From Malonomonas rubra DSM 5091 (GTDB lineage Bacteria; Desulfobacterota; Desulfuromonadia; Desulfuromonadales; Geopsychrobacteraceae), in the NCBI RefSeq assembly GCF_900142125.1, contig NZ_FQZT01000008.1, forward strand, positions 62,001 to 126,000: a stretch of DNA of 64,000 bases. The letters are read 5' to 3'. This document shows positions 35,787 to 44,478 of this stretch, piece by piece. The notes beneath the pieces were generated by a model, which saw only the letters and a list, made by a program, of their open reading frames with translations, did not search any database and was not told the origin of the DNA. Each line of letters begins with the position of its first letter. The first letter of the stretch is position 1. A program made the position numbers and the translations under genes.

Positions 35787-37115
35787 CTAAAAGTAATATC
35801 GTAGATAGAGGTAGACCATCGACAGAGCTATGGTCAAAAACATAACGGGCAGCCCGTACTTGAGAAACTGAACAAAGCTGATCTTGTGTCCCGCTTTGTC
35901 ACTCAGCCCGACAACAATGACGTTGGCTGAAGCACCAATCGGCGAGCCGTTACCACCGAGACAGGCACCAAGAGCCAAGGCCCACCAGACCGGCATCATC
36001 GCTGGGTTCTGAATATGATCGATAGTCGCCATTCCTGCCTCGACACCGTAGACCTTGTGAGCCATATCGATCAGCAATGGGTTCATCGTAGCCACAAAAG
36101 GAATATTATCGACTACAGCAGAGCTTATTGCTGAAAACCAGAGCATAACCATGCTGAGTAAAGTCATATCCTGCGGCTGTGGGTTGGTAACGTTGATCAT
36201 AGCGCGGGACATGTCCTCTACCAGTCCAACTTTGACGATTCCTCCGATAATAATGAACAGGCCAATGAAGAAAAAGATCGTTGGCCATTCCACTTCTGCC
36301 AGTATTGTGTGCGGATCCTCGCCAGAAATGAAGAACAGAGTTGTTGCCCCCATCAGCGCAACAGTGGCCGGTTCGTAATGGAAAAGGCCATGGAGGATAA
36401 AGCCGAGGATAGTCAAGCCAAGAACCAGTAGCGATTTTTTTAACAGCCCCGCATCATTGATCTGTTCCCTTTCATCCAGGGACATGATCCGCTCCTTCAA
36501 CTCCGCCTTGACCTTTAGGCGATTACCGAAAAGCAGCTTCCACGCCAGCATCCAACAGAGAAAAATAATGATGATTGCCGGGCTCAGGTTGTAAATAAAA
36601 TCCATGAAGTTGAGGCCGGCTTTGGATGCAATCATGATGTTCGGAGGATCGCCGATCAGTGTTGCGGTGCCACCGATATTGGAGGCCAGCGCTTCGGTGA
36701 TCAGGTAGGGTATCGGATCAATCTCCAGTTGTTCAGCGATCAACAGAGTGACCGGAGCAAGCAAAAGAACCGTGGTGACGTTGTCCAGAAAAGCGGACCC
36801 GATCGCGGTAATGACTGCGAACAAGGCCATGATGCGGAACGGTTCCCCCTTGGCAACCTTGGCACATTTGATCGCCACGTACTGGAATACCCCGGTTTTT
36901 GTCATGATGTTGATGATGACCATCATTGAGATCAGCAGGAAAATAACATTCCAGTCGACCCCCAGTTCGATGTCGTTGAACGCTTCCTCCTGGAGCAGCA
37001 CTTTGGTGATCATCACCAAGGCAGCGCCAAAGAGGGCAACTTTTGTTTTATGGACTTTTTCCGAAATGATCAGCACGTAGGATACAAAGAAAATAGCTGT
37101 GGCGATCCAGAACAT
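35787..37115 (-). CDS. ArsB/NhaD-type ion transporter
   Basis: Membrane protein of 442 residues with about eleven spans. The SNIGGTATLIGDPPNIMIASKAGL signature and the mirrored VDNIPFVATMNPLL plus GGNGSPIGASANVIVVGLS half-motif are marks of the ArsB/NhaD/SLC13-related ion transporter superfamily (Na+/H+, arsenite, or dicarboxylate). The ATG at 37113-37115 follows GGAGACTGTG. It is immediately downstream of a CBS-domain gene, which may act as a nucleotide-sensing regulatory partner. Confidence 0.85.
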   Translation of the reverse strand: MFWIATAIFFVSYVLIISEKVHKTKVALFGAALVMITKVLLQEEAFNDIELGVDWNVIFLLISMMVIINIMTKTGVFQYVAIKCAKVAKGEPFRIMALFAVITAIGSAFLDNVTTVLLLAPVTLLIAEQLEIDPIPYLITEALASNIGGTATLIGDPPNIMIASKAGLNFMDFIYNLSPAIIIIFLCWMLAWKLLFGNRLKVKAELKERIMSLDEREQINDAGLLKKSLLVLGLTILGFILHGLFHYEPATVALMGATTLFFISGEDPHTILAEVEWPTIFFFIGLFIIIGGIVKVGLVEDMSRAMINVTNPQPQDMTLLSMVMLWFSAISSAVVDNIPFVATMNPLLIDMAHKVYGVEAGMATIDHIQNPAMMPVWWALALGACLGGNGSPIGASANVIVVGLSDKAGHKISFVQFLKYGLPVMFLTIALSMVYLYLRYYF

Positions 37116-37164
37116 CACAGTCTCCAAATTGAGAATTGCCAGTGTGGCAGCATGCCGATACCCG

Positions 37165-37656
37165 TTACAACTTAGCCAGATCAACCAATTGATTCTTCTC
37201 TGCCCCCCAGTCGGGGCAAGAATGGACCAGTCGGATTAAAATATCCCGCCGGCTGACCTCACCTAAAAGTCGCCCCTGCGCATCAATGACCGGCAAAGTA
37301 TTACAGCCTTTTTCAGCGATTAACGCATCGGCTTCAAGGAGTTGGTGATGTGGATGAACGTAAACAAACCGCGTGACCATAATCTCTTCGGCCGTTTTGT
37401 TTTTAACCTTCTCAACCCGCTTCAGCAAAAAATCCGCCTCGTCGGTAAAAGAACGCGCCAAGTCCGCGTTCAGGTATGAAGGGATAATCTCCCGTAATAA
37501 ATCCATCGACGTCACCAACCCCAGCAGTTTGTATTTTTCATCAACAACATAAACCTGACGTGGGTTTGAAGAAGTAATCTTGCAAAGCAGCATCTTGAAA
37601 TCACAGTCTTTTCCCGCAAGGAGAACTTCTGTTCTCATGCATTCTGAAACCTTCAT
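37165..37656 (-). CDS. CBS-domain protein
   Basis: Soluble protein of 163 residues with two CBS repeats: the first ends with GLVTSMDLLREI, the second contains VTRFVYVHPHHQLLEADALIAEKGCNTLPVID...GEVSRRDILIRLV. Pairs of CBS repeats usually bind adenine nucleotides or SAM. It precedes the ArsB/NhaD-type transporter gene by about 49 bases, so regulation of transport by energy state is plausible. The start follows a GGAAGGAAATTGG-like site. Confidence 0.88.
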   Translation of the reverse strand: MKVSECMRTEVLLAGKDCDFKMLLCKITSSNPRQVYVVDEKYKLLGLVTSMDLLREIIPSYLNADLARSFTDEADFLLKRVEKVKNKTAEEIMVTRFVYVHPHHQLLEADALIAEKGCNTLPVIDAQGRLLGEVSRRDILIRLVHSCPDWGAEKNQLVDLAKL

Positions 37657-37839
37657 TCCAATTTCCTTCCTCTAGCAACAGGTCCACAATGACACTAAAA
37701 AGCCATCCAGCAGTCAGTTAAAAACTTATCTTAAAAACAGGATAAAACAAGTGATATTAAAAACTTCTAGACTGTCTCTCGTGATAATCGCAACACTGCC
37801 AGAGTGTGTTAAAATTTGCGATTATAGAAGGAGGACTTT

Positions 37840-40053
37840 ATGCAATTCCTGTTGAAGCTTTTCAGAGCGCTCAACTCGGCGCAGACTCCCTGGCAGGTCA
37901 CTCTGGCAATAACACTGGGGATGATTGCAGGTCTCACACCCATCTCGGGAATCCAGTCTATCCTCATCCTTTTCCTCGTTTTTTTGCTTAACATTCATTT
38001 GGGGCTATTCTTTGTCGCTTCGGCGGTATTCGCCGGAGTCGGCTATCTCTTCGACCCCTGGTTCGAGCAGATTGGCTACGCAATCTTGAGCAGTGAAGGG
38101 CTCAAGGGAATCTGGACCACATGGTACAACAGTGGCCTGATGCGCATGACCCACTTCAACAACACCCTGGTCGCCGGGTCCACGGTTGTGGCACTGGCAT
38201 TGGCAGTCCCTCTCTACTTTGCGCTGGGATGGGCGATCAACCATTACCGCACGGCGCTGTCTGCCCTGCTGGAAAAAGCCCCGAAGCTTGGGCTCTTCGG
38301 CATCCTTAAGAGCACTGAAAAGCGCGATCCGTTACTGCGCTGGTGGGGAGCAGCCATCTTCGTCGTGCTGGGAGGGCTGGTTGCTTTTATCGCTATTGTG
38401 CTGGTAGACCCCTTGGCAAAATGGAGCCTCGAGGCAGGAGGCAGCGCCCTGCTGCAGCGCGACCTGCGTGTTGGCGGGGTCAACGTCAGCTTCTCTGAAG
38501 GTTCCGTAACCATCGATCGGCTCGAAATCGCGAGCGAGCAGGAGGGAGTCGATGCGGTTTCGTTTGACCGGGCCGCCATCGATATCGATTTGAACGCCCT
38601 GCTGCTAAACCGCACCCATATCGAGCATATCACCATCAGTGGAATGGGGTTTGAGACTCCGGCAACGATGAAAAAAGATCCTGCCCCGCCTGCGAAAGAA
38701 AAAAATGCCAACGCAGGTTCCGGTGGCTTCGGCTTACCGAGCTTCGAGCTCCCCACTCCCGAATCCCTGCTGGCCAAGGCGGACCTGAAAATAGTCACAG
38801 CCTATAACCAGGCGCAAGAGGAGATCAAAGCGATCATCGCCAAATGGGGAGAGGTTGCCAAGGGCGACGATTTATCGACCGCAAAGCTTGATGAACTAAA
38901 AAACGAGCTAGACGCGCTGAAACAAAACAGCAAGAGCAAAGATCCGGCACAGTTGATCGCGCTGGCGAAAGATGTGAAAGCTTTTCAGGAAAAGGTCAAT
39001 ACCTACAAAACACGGCTCGAAACGGTCAAAACCGATTTCAGCAAAGACCGCAAGCGGATCGAAGAGCTCTACGCGCTCATGCGAAAGGCATCAGCAGAAG
39101 ATTTCAACAAGCTTAAATCGGCCTACGACCTCTCCAGTGGTGGAGCTATGAACATCATCGGGGCGATTTTCGAAGATCAGATCAAGACCTATATCGCGCA
39201 GGCACGGCGTTACTACACGATGGCCGAACCCTATCTGCAAAGTGAACCAAAACCGCCGGTTCCGCCGCGAGGAGAAGGGCGTTGGATGAAATATCCGCTG
39301 ACCCAGCCGGACCCAGATCTCTGGATCGCCAAAATGGTCGTCGACGGGATTTTGAAAGGACAGACCTTCTCAGCGCAGGTCAATGATATCACCGACCAGC
39401 AAAAGCAGCTTGGTCGCCCGCTGACTTTCACAATGAACAGTGATGGGCCGAAGGTCAGCAAGCTGGTCATCAGCGGCGAGGATAATCGCCTGGGCGAGCC
39501 CGTCACCAACCGCATCCGGTTCGCCTCAGCCGGGCTGCCTCTTGAACCGATGAAGTTCGAAACGCTCGAACTCGGCAAAAGTATGCTCGCCTTCAACGGC
39601 GAAGTCTCTCTGGAGGGCATGAAAGCGCTCGCGGGAGCCAGTAGCCTGGCTTTCAGTGACACTGTCATCGACCTCAAAGGCGAAGGCAAGATGATGAATC
39701 TGGCAGCGGGGATACTGAAAGGGATCAACGCCTTTAAAACGAATGTCGATCTCGGGGGGACATTACTGCAGCCGACGGTTTCAGTCGCGACCGACCTCGA
39801 TGGCAAGATCGCCAAAGGCCTTGGCGAGAGCTTCTCCAAAGAAGCGTTGGTCTACAAGCAGCAACTTAAATCAAAGCTCGACGGGCAGATGGGCGACAAG
39901 CTCAGCACTCTCAAGGGAACTGCGGGCAACTTGGTCGATATCGAGGGATTGCTGGGCGACCGCAGCAAGGCGCTCACGGACCTGAGCGGCAGTGCCGGCT
40001 CGTTGGGAAAAACGACCGGAGGATCAAAGATACAAAAGATGTTCGGGTTCTAA
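37840..40053 (+). CDS. TIGR03546/TIGR03545-type fused membrane protein
   Basis: Protein of 737 residues. Residues about 1-150 (RALNSAQTPWQVTLAITLGMIAGLTPISGIQSI..., then several spans) resemble TIGR03546; residues about 165-737 resemble TIGR03545, with a membrane span at about 172-190, an AsmA-like beta region (VGGVNVSFSEGSVTIDRLEI), a coiled-coil region at about 310-440 and a long beta-rich C-terminus. In many bacteria these are two adjacent genes, so this is a fusion. The role is unknown; the AsmA-like look suggests an envelope or lipid function. ATG follows AGAAGGAGGACTTT. Confidence 0.75.
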   Translation: MQFLLKLFRALNSAQTPWQVTLAITLGMIAGLTPISGIQSILILFLVFLLNIHLGLFFVASAVFAGVGYLFDPWFEQIGYAILSSEGLKGIWTTWYNSGLMRMTHFNNTLVAGSTVVALALAVPLYFALGWAINHYRTALSALLEKAPKLGLFGILKSTEKRDPLLRWWGAAIFVVLGGLVAFIAIVLVDPLAKWSLEAGGSALLQRDLRVGGVNVSFSEGSVTIDRLEIASEQEGVDAVSFDRAAIDIDLNALLLNRTHIEHITISGMGFETPATMKKDPAPPAKEKNANAGSGGFGLPSFELPTPESLLAKADLKIVTAYNQAQEEIKAIIAKWGEVAKGDDLSTAKLDELKNELDALKQNSKSKDPAQLIALAKDVKAFQEKVNTYKTRLETVKTDFSKDRKRIEELYALMRKASAEDFNKLKSAYDLSSGGAMNIIGAIFEDQIKTYIAQARRYYTMAEPYLQSEPKPPVPPRGEGRWMKYPLTQPDPDLWIAKMVVDGILKGQTFSAQVNDITDQQKQLGRPLTFTMNSDGPKVSKLVISGEDNRLGEPVTNRIRFASAGLPLEPMKFETLELGKSMLAFNGEVSLEGMKALAGASSLAFSDTVIDLKGEGKMMNLAAGILKGINAFKTNVDLGGTLLQPTVSVATDLDGKIAKGLGESFSKEALVYKQQLKSKLDGQMGDKLSTLKGTAGNLVDIEGLLGDRSKALTDLSGSAGSLGKTTGGSKIQKMFGF

Positions 40054-40084
40054 AGACGGTTCATTCTACAAACAGTCAACACAA

Positions 40085-40132
40085 AACAGCCCTTTTGCCG
40101 TGCGAACATTTCAGCGAGGTAAAAGGGCTGTT
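40085..40132. terminator. Bidirectional terminator between the fusion gene and DUF134 gene
   Basis: 12-bp inverted repeat AACAGCCCTTTT / AAAAGGGCTGTT around a 24-base loop, between two converging genes. Confidence 0.75.
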
Positions 40133-40159
40133 GTTTCGAATCTATTTCGATGTGTCTCT

Positions 40160-40477
40160 TCAGCAGCCTGGTTCCTCGTCCGCGTCAGTTTCGGGAATGT
40201 GAATTTCCAGCGCTTTGCCCTGCAAAATAGCCTCGACGATTTTTCTCCGCCCGTTCGTCACCAGCCGCTGTACGGTCCCCCGGGAGATGCCCATCTTCTC
40301 ACCGGCTTCCTGTTGCGTCAGACCCTCGCCATCACACAGGCTGATCGCTTCCAGCTCATCAACCGCCAGGGATAAAATTTCGAGTTTACTCATCGGGGTC
40401 CCTGCCGGTTTAAAAACCAGATCCTCCGGCTGACGGCTGGGGCAACAGTTGCGAAGTTTTTTAGGACGTGGAGACAT
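40160..40477 (-). CDS. DUF134 family helix-turn-helix protein
   Basis: Small protein of 105 residues. The helix-turn-helix is LTQQEAGEKMGISRGTVQRLVTNGRRKI, preceded by KLEILSLAVDELEAISLCD, the DUF134 pattern. The N-terminus has a pair of Cys in RNCCPS and the C-terminus ends in EEPGC. It lies last in a minus-strand set with a DUF302-like protein and a Gly/Arg-rich protein but is separated from the DUF302-like gene by a terminator. DUF134 genes often neighbour iron-sulfur or NifX/Mrp-like genes; a regulatory role is inferred. Confidence 0.85.
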   Translation of the reverse strand: MSPRPKKLRNCCPSRQPEDLVFKPAGTPMSKLEILSLAVDELEAISLCDGEGLTQQEAGEKMGISRGTVQRLVTNGRRKIVEAILQGKALEIHIPETDADEEPGC

Positions 40478-40575
40478 TTAATCCCTCATGTAAAACAGAA
40501 TGAGCTTTAAAGGTTGGTCAACAGAAAATAACCGAAGAGAGTCGATGAAACAATGGATGATCCGTTTCGGATAAA

Positions 40576-40606
40576 AAAAGCAGCTGTCGGAACAACAGCT
40601 GCTTTT
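40576..40606 (-). terminator. Terminator after the DUF302-like gene
   Basis: A perfect 12-bp inverted repeat (AAAAGCAGCTGT and complement, 40576-40587 and 40595-40606) that on the minus strand runs into a T tract. It closes the DUF302-like transcript. Confidence 0.88.
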
Positions 40607-40627
40607 CATTACACGACAGAATAACGA

Positions 40628-41035
40628 TCAGAGAGCCTCTTCTATCATGGCAATAATCGTGTTGAAACTTTCAACAACCGAATTCGGGAATTCAGCATCA
40701 TCGATCAATTCAGCAACTCGTTCAGCACTGAAACGCAGCATTCGTACAGCGGTGGTTCCGTCCTTGGTGAAAACAAAAACAAATTTCGGCAGCAGAACGC
40801 AGCGTTCCGGGTTTTTGCTCAGGGTCATGGCTGCTTTATTCGGCTTACAAACCTGAACCATGTGCATGTCGAACCCTTCGGCAACTTCGACACCGTGCTT
40901 GCCAAAAGTATGCGCCATTTCCATCTTGTCTTCGTTGTGGATCAGAAAGCCCCGCTTGTCTGCCGCAACCGCAAAATCCTTGATAAATTGATCGACTGGT
41001 TTACTGGTCTCTGCATGATAGATTGATGCTGACAT
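40628..41035 (-). CDS. DUF302-like protein (second copy)
   Basis: Soluble protein of 135 residues, homologous to the one at 30087-30524: ADKRGFLIHNEDK, VQVCKPNKAAMTLSKNPERCVLLPKFVFVFTKDGTTAVRMLRFS align with the other copy, including the Cys-Lys-Pro and Asn-Pro-Glu-Arg positions. GAGGGAATGAAA precedes the ATG. It follows the Gly/Arg-rich gene by 39 bases. Function unknown. Confidence 0.8.
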   Translation of the reverse strand: MSASIYHAETSKPVDQFIKDFAVAADKRGFLIHNEDKMEMAHTFGKHGVEVAEGFDMHMVQVCKPNKAAMTLSKNPERCVLLPKFVFVFTKDGTTAVRMLRFSAERVAELIDDAEFPNSVVESFNTIIAMIEEAL

Positions 41036-41074
41036 TTTTCATTCCCTCAGTTTTATTCAAGTAGAAAGGAGGCC

Positions 41075-41317
41075 TCAGCCTCCGAAACCCATTCCATTAC
41101 GGCCACGGCCCATGCCACGCCCCATACCTGGTTCGGCAATCTCAGATTCTGCGGTCTGCATGCGGAAGCCCTGCCCTTGGCCACGTCCTGCCCCACAAGC
41201 CTGGCCACGACCCTGACCTTGCATACGCCCCAAACCCCGGCCTTGCCCATTAGCACGACAATTCATTCCACGGCCTTGGCCTTTACCTTGTCCCATTCCT
41301 CTACCTTGTCCACGCAT
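41075..41317 (-). CDS. Gly/Arg/Gln-rich small protein
   Basis: An 80-residue protein made almost entirely of GRGQG-type repeats (GQGRGMGQGKGQGRG and similar), with two Cys (MNCRANG, ACGAGRG) and a more ordinary segment MQTAESEIAEPGMG near the end. The ATG has GGAG seven bases upstream. Such Gly-rich short proteins (DUF5320-like) often lie beside DUF134 and NifX-like genes in anaerobes. RNA binding or metal binding is possible but unproven. Low-complexity coding makes the call less certain. Confidence 0.65.
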   Translation of the reverse strand: MRGQGRGMGQGKGQGRGMNCRANGQGRGLGRMQGQGRGQACGAGRGQGQGFRMQTAESEIAEPGMGRGMGRGRNGMGFGG

Positions 41318-41502
41318 ATAAAATCTCCATTTCTGATGGTTTTGAGGGGCTCACGCATTTCAACTCGTTTAAAACGCGGAGCAGCACCCTCCAAGTTTCG
41401 TGCATATGCACAAAATAGAGCAAAGGCATTCAGATGTCAATATGTATAAACAGAAAATTCACACAAAAAAATGTGGATTATGATCACTAGCGGGAAAAGC
41501 TT

Positions 41503-42789
41503 TTATTGTGCAGCAACGACCCGGCAGATCGCTGATGATAAAAAAGCCAGGTCTGAATCTGTCATAACAAAGGGAGGCATCACGTAAACCAGCTTACCAA
41601 AAGGGCGCACCCAGACACCTTCATCAACAAACATCGGTTGGATTCTACGCATATCGACCGGCTGCTTCATTTCGACCACACCAATGGCGCCCAGGACGCG
41701 GACATCGGCCACAGCTGCCAAGCCGCGACAGGGAGCCAGCCCTTTTTCCAGCCCGGCTTCGACACGGGTGACCTGCTTCTGCCAATCGCCCTCCAACAGA
41801 AGTTCAATGCTGGCACAGGCGACAGCACAGGCAAGAGGGTTTCCCATAAAAGTGGGGCCATGCATGAAAACTCCGGGGTCTCCAGAGGAGAGAACTTCGG
41901 CCACGGTTGTCGTCGCCAATGTCGCTGCCAAGGTCATGTAGCCACCGGTGATCGCCTTACCGAGGCAAAGGATATCGGGCGAGATTCCCGCATGTTCACA
42001 GGCAAACAATTTGCCACTCCGGCCGAAACCGGTGGCTATTTCATCGGCAATCAGCAGGATATCGTACCGGTCGCAGAGCTGACGAACTTGCCTCAGATAC
42101 TCCGGTGCGTAAAAACGCATTCCCCCGGCGCCCTGTACAATCGGCTCTAAAATCACCGCGGCAATCTCGCCATGATGCTGTTCGACCAAAGCTTTAAAGC
42201 CAGCAATATCCTCATCCTGCCAGTCGTTATCGGTCCGGCAGGTCGGGGCATCGGCGAACAGGTGCTCCGGCAACAGATGACTGAAAATATGATGCATCCC
42301 GGTCACCGGGTCGCAAACCGACATCGCCCCGAAAGTATCACCGTGATAACCGTTGCGGATGGTTAACAGCCTCGATTTCTCCGGTTTTCCCGAGACGTGC
42401 CAGTACTGAATCGCCATCTTGATCGCAACTTCAACCGACACCGACCCGGAGTCGCAGAAGAAAACATGCTGTAACGGGTCCGGAGTGAGATCAACCAGCA
42501 GCTTGCCCAGCTTGGCAGCAGCAGGATGAGTCAAACCACCGAACATCACATGCGACACTTTTTCCAGCTGTTCTTTCGCTGCAGCATTCAAGCGCGGGTG
42601 ATTGTAGCCGTGGATCGTCGACCACCAGGAGGACATGCCATCGATCAGCTCCCGCCCATCCTCCAGGGTTAAGCGCACCCCGCTGGCTGAGACGACCGGA
42701 AAAACCGGCATCGGATCGGTCATCGAGGTGTACGGGTGCCAGAGGTGGTTGCGGTCGAAATCGATCCAGTTTTCAGCGTTGTCACTCAT
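41503..42789 (-). CDS. bioA: Adenosylmethionine-8-amino-7-oxononanoate aminotransferase
   Basis: PLP enzyme of 428 residues that transfers the SAM amino group to KAPA, giving DAPA in biotin synthesis. The N-terminal HLWHPYTSM, substrate-site [15 protein letters not shown], Asp in [13 protein letters not shown] and the PLP-Lys in [17 protein letters not shown] are all intact. The family is unusually well conserved, so confidence is high. It stands alone here; bioB, bioF and bioD are not in the window. Confidence 0.95.
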   Translation of the reverse strand: MSDNAENWIDFDRNHLWHPYTSMTDPMPVFPVVSASGVRLTLEDGRELIDGMSSWWSTIHGYNHPRLNAAAKEQLEKVSHVMFGGLTHPAAAKLGKLLVDLTPDPLQHVFFCDSGSVSVEVAIKMAIQYWHVSGKPEKSRLLTIRNGYHGDTFGAMSVCDPVTGMHHIFSHLLPEHLFADAPTCRTDNDWQDEDIAGFKALVEQHHGEIAAVILEPIVQGAGGMRFYAPEYLRQVRQLCDRYDILLIADEIATGFGRSGKLFACEHAGISPDILCLGKAITGGYMTLAATLATTTVAEVLSSGDPGVFMHGPTFMGNPLACAVACASIELLLEGDWQKQVTRVEAGLEKGLAPCRGLAAVADVRVLGAIGVVEMKQPVDMRRIQPMFVDEGVWVRPFGKLVYVMPPFVMTDSDLAFLSSAICRVVAAQ

Positions 42790-42952
42790 CAGCAGATCCT
42801 CGCAAAAGCTGCGGCAAAGGGTTTAAAGAAGTGATTGTATAAAGGTTCCGGAAAAAATGAATGGGAAAAAAAAAGAATGTGAGCATGAAAACAGATAAAT
42901 TCAAATCTCGCGAACTGCTGTGATATGTGGAACGAAAATCGCTGGCCAGTAC

Positions 42953-43708
42953 TCAGCGTTTCAGTTCCACCCGGTTGCGTCCACCCTCTTTCGCGCGACA
43001 AAGAGCCTCTTCAGCCCGACCGACAATGGCCCGTTTGTCATCTCCCTGGTGAAATAATGAAATCCCGAAACTGGCCGTTCTCTTCTCGATGGTCGGAAAA
43101 TCGTAGCTTTCGATAATGCCCCTGAGCTTTTCCGCGAATCGCAGCAGTCCCGTTTCCTCAGTTTCCGAGCAAATGATGATGAACTCCTCCCCTCCCCAGC
43201 GACCGGCCGTATCGGTCAGGCGGGTATTGCAAGCGAGCAGTTCAGCGATTTCCTGCAAAACCCGATCACCAACATCGGGCCCATAAGTGTCATTGACCTG
43301 CCTGAATAGATCAATATCGAACAACACCACACCAAACATCAGCTTATAACGCTCAGCTCGATCAAGCTCACTCTGCAGGCTCTCTTCCAGTTTGGGACGA
43401 TTATACAGCCCGGTGAGGAAATCAACGGTGGCAAGCTGCTGCAGTTCCAAAGTTTTCTGTTCCAGTTCTGCTTTAACGACATCCAGTTCTGCGCGTACAT
43501 CTTCAGTACGGGCGCGCTCAACCGAGAGCTTGCGTTGCCAATAAAAACCGGCAGCAAAAACCACCGCCGCTAACAGAAAGACCGACCAGCCCGAAAGATT
43601 CATGGGGCCGGAGGCGAGCACTGTCACCTGATCTCCGTCCTGCTGGGCGAAGATGACCCCGATAAAAAATTGCAATAGCAGCAGAAGAGAAAAAATTATA
43701 GGTTTCAT
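42953..43708 (-). CDS. Diguanylate cyclase (GGDEF) membrane protein
   Basis: Protein of 251 residues. The start at 43706-43708 gives a signal-like segment (MKPIIFSLLLLLQFFIGVIF), a short periplasmic stretch, a span at about 45-60 and a coiled-coil (AELDVVKAELEQKTLELQQL) leading to a GGDEF domain. The active site is RWGGEEF, and the upstream DVGDRVLQEIAELL is normal. No inhibitory RxxD is seen exactly five residues before GGEEF. It should make c-di-GMP from GTP. Earlier ATGs (43753 and 43771) are alternatives because the ribosome site is weak. Confidence 0.88.
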   Translation of the reverse strand: MKPIIFSLLLLLQFFIGVIFAQQDGDQVTVLASGPMNLSGWSVFLLAAVVFAAGFYWQRKLSVERARTEDVRAELDVVKAELEQKTLELQQLATVDFLTGLYNRPKLEESLQSELDRAERYKLMFGVVLFDIDLFRQVNDTYGPDVGDRVLQEIAELLACNTRLTDTAGRWGGEEFIIICSETEETGLLRFAEKLRGIIESYDFPTIEKRTASFGISLFHQGDDKRAIVGRAEEALCRAKEGGRNRVELKR

Positions 43709-43918
43709 AATGTACCGTTGAGCGAGAAGGTGCTTCCAGACATATTGAACCATTCTTAACAGATCGAACAAGCGGCTGTCCTGTCTTTTTCACTTCTGCA
43801 CCAATCGTTGCAGGCCACATGAACTGTCAGCTGCTCTGAAAACGTGAAATCATCTGCCACCCCTGCTATATTGGAGTAAAATAGTTACAGTTACCCAACA
43901 GAAATCAGGAGAAAGCTT

Positions 43919-44236
43919 ATGGCAAAAGTTCTCATCTGGCTCGCTTCCGGCGACCTTGAAAAACTGCAACCTGGCATTCTGTATGGCACCAACGCCCGCA
44001 AATTCGGCTGGCTGGATGATGTGCAGTTTGTCATTTTCGGTGAAAGTGAACGTCTGCTGCTAGAACACCCCGAGACATTTGAGCTGCTGCAGCAGAATGA
44101 GGCCGCCTACTGCAAATTTGTCGCGGACGACATGCAGATTACCGAGGAACTGAAAGCAAAGGGAGCTAACATCATCTACGTTGGCGAATACATTTCGAAC
44201 TTCATCAAGCAGGGTTACGAGGTCATAACCTTCTGA
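43919..44236 (+). CDS. DsrE-like small protein
   Basis: Soluble protein of 105 residues with an alternating beta/alpha pattern (KVLIWLASGDLEKLQPGILYGTNARKFGW, DVQFVIFGESERLLLE, ELKAKGANIIYVGEYISNFIKQGYEVITF) resembling DsrE/DsrF-like sulfur-relay or peroxiredoxin-like small folds. The single Cys (AAYCKF) is not at the usual DsrE position. ATG follows AGGAGAAAGCTT. A stand-alone gene; the role is unknown. Confidence 0.65.
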   Translation: MAKVLIWLASGDLEKLQPGILYGTNARKFGWLDDVQFVIFGESERLLLEHPETFELLQQNEAAYCKFVADDMQITEELKAKGANIIYVGEYISNFIKQGYEVITF

Positions 44237-44478
44237 TCTTTTCAGCCTGGTGACGCACGGCCAAATCACCGCTCGCGTTGCCAGGCACTTCCCACCCAGA
44301 ATGCTGCCCCCACCTTTTATTTTATGGTAATTTTTCACACAACAGTGATAATATTCATTGACAGGCCCCCGCTGGCTTCAACTCTACAATGCTGCTTACT
44401 CCTTTGAAGTTGTAACGCCTGGGTCTGTTTCCAGTGAAACATCAAGTATCAGCTTCAGGTAGAGAAAGGATTTTTCAG
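44237..44478. other. Intergenic region upstream of the aldehyde dehydrogenase
   Basis: 242 bases. An in-frame GTG at 44434 would extend the dehydrogenase by 15 residues but lacks a ribosome site. I see no other feature. Confidence 0.5.
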
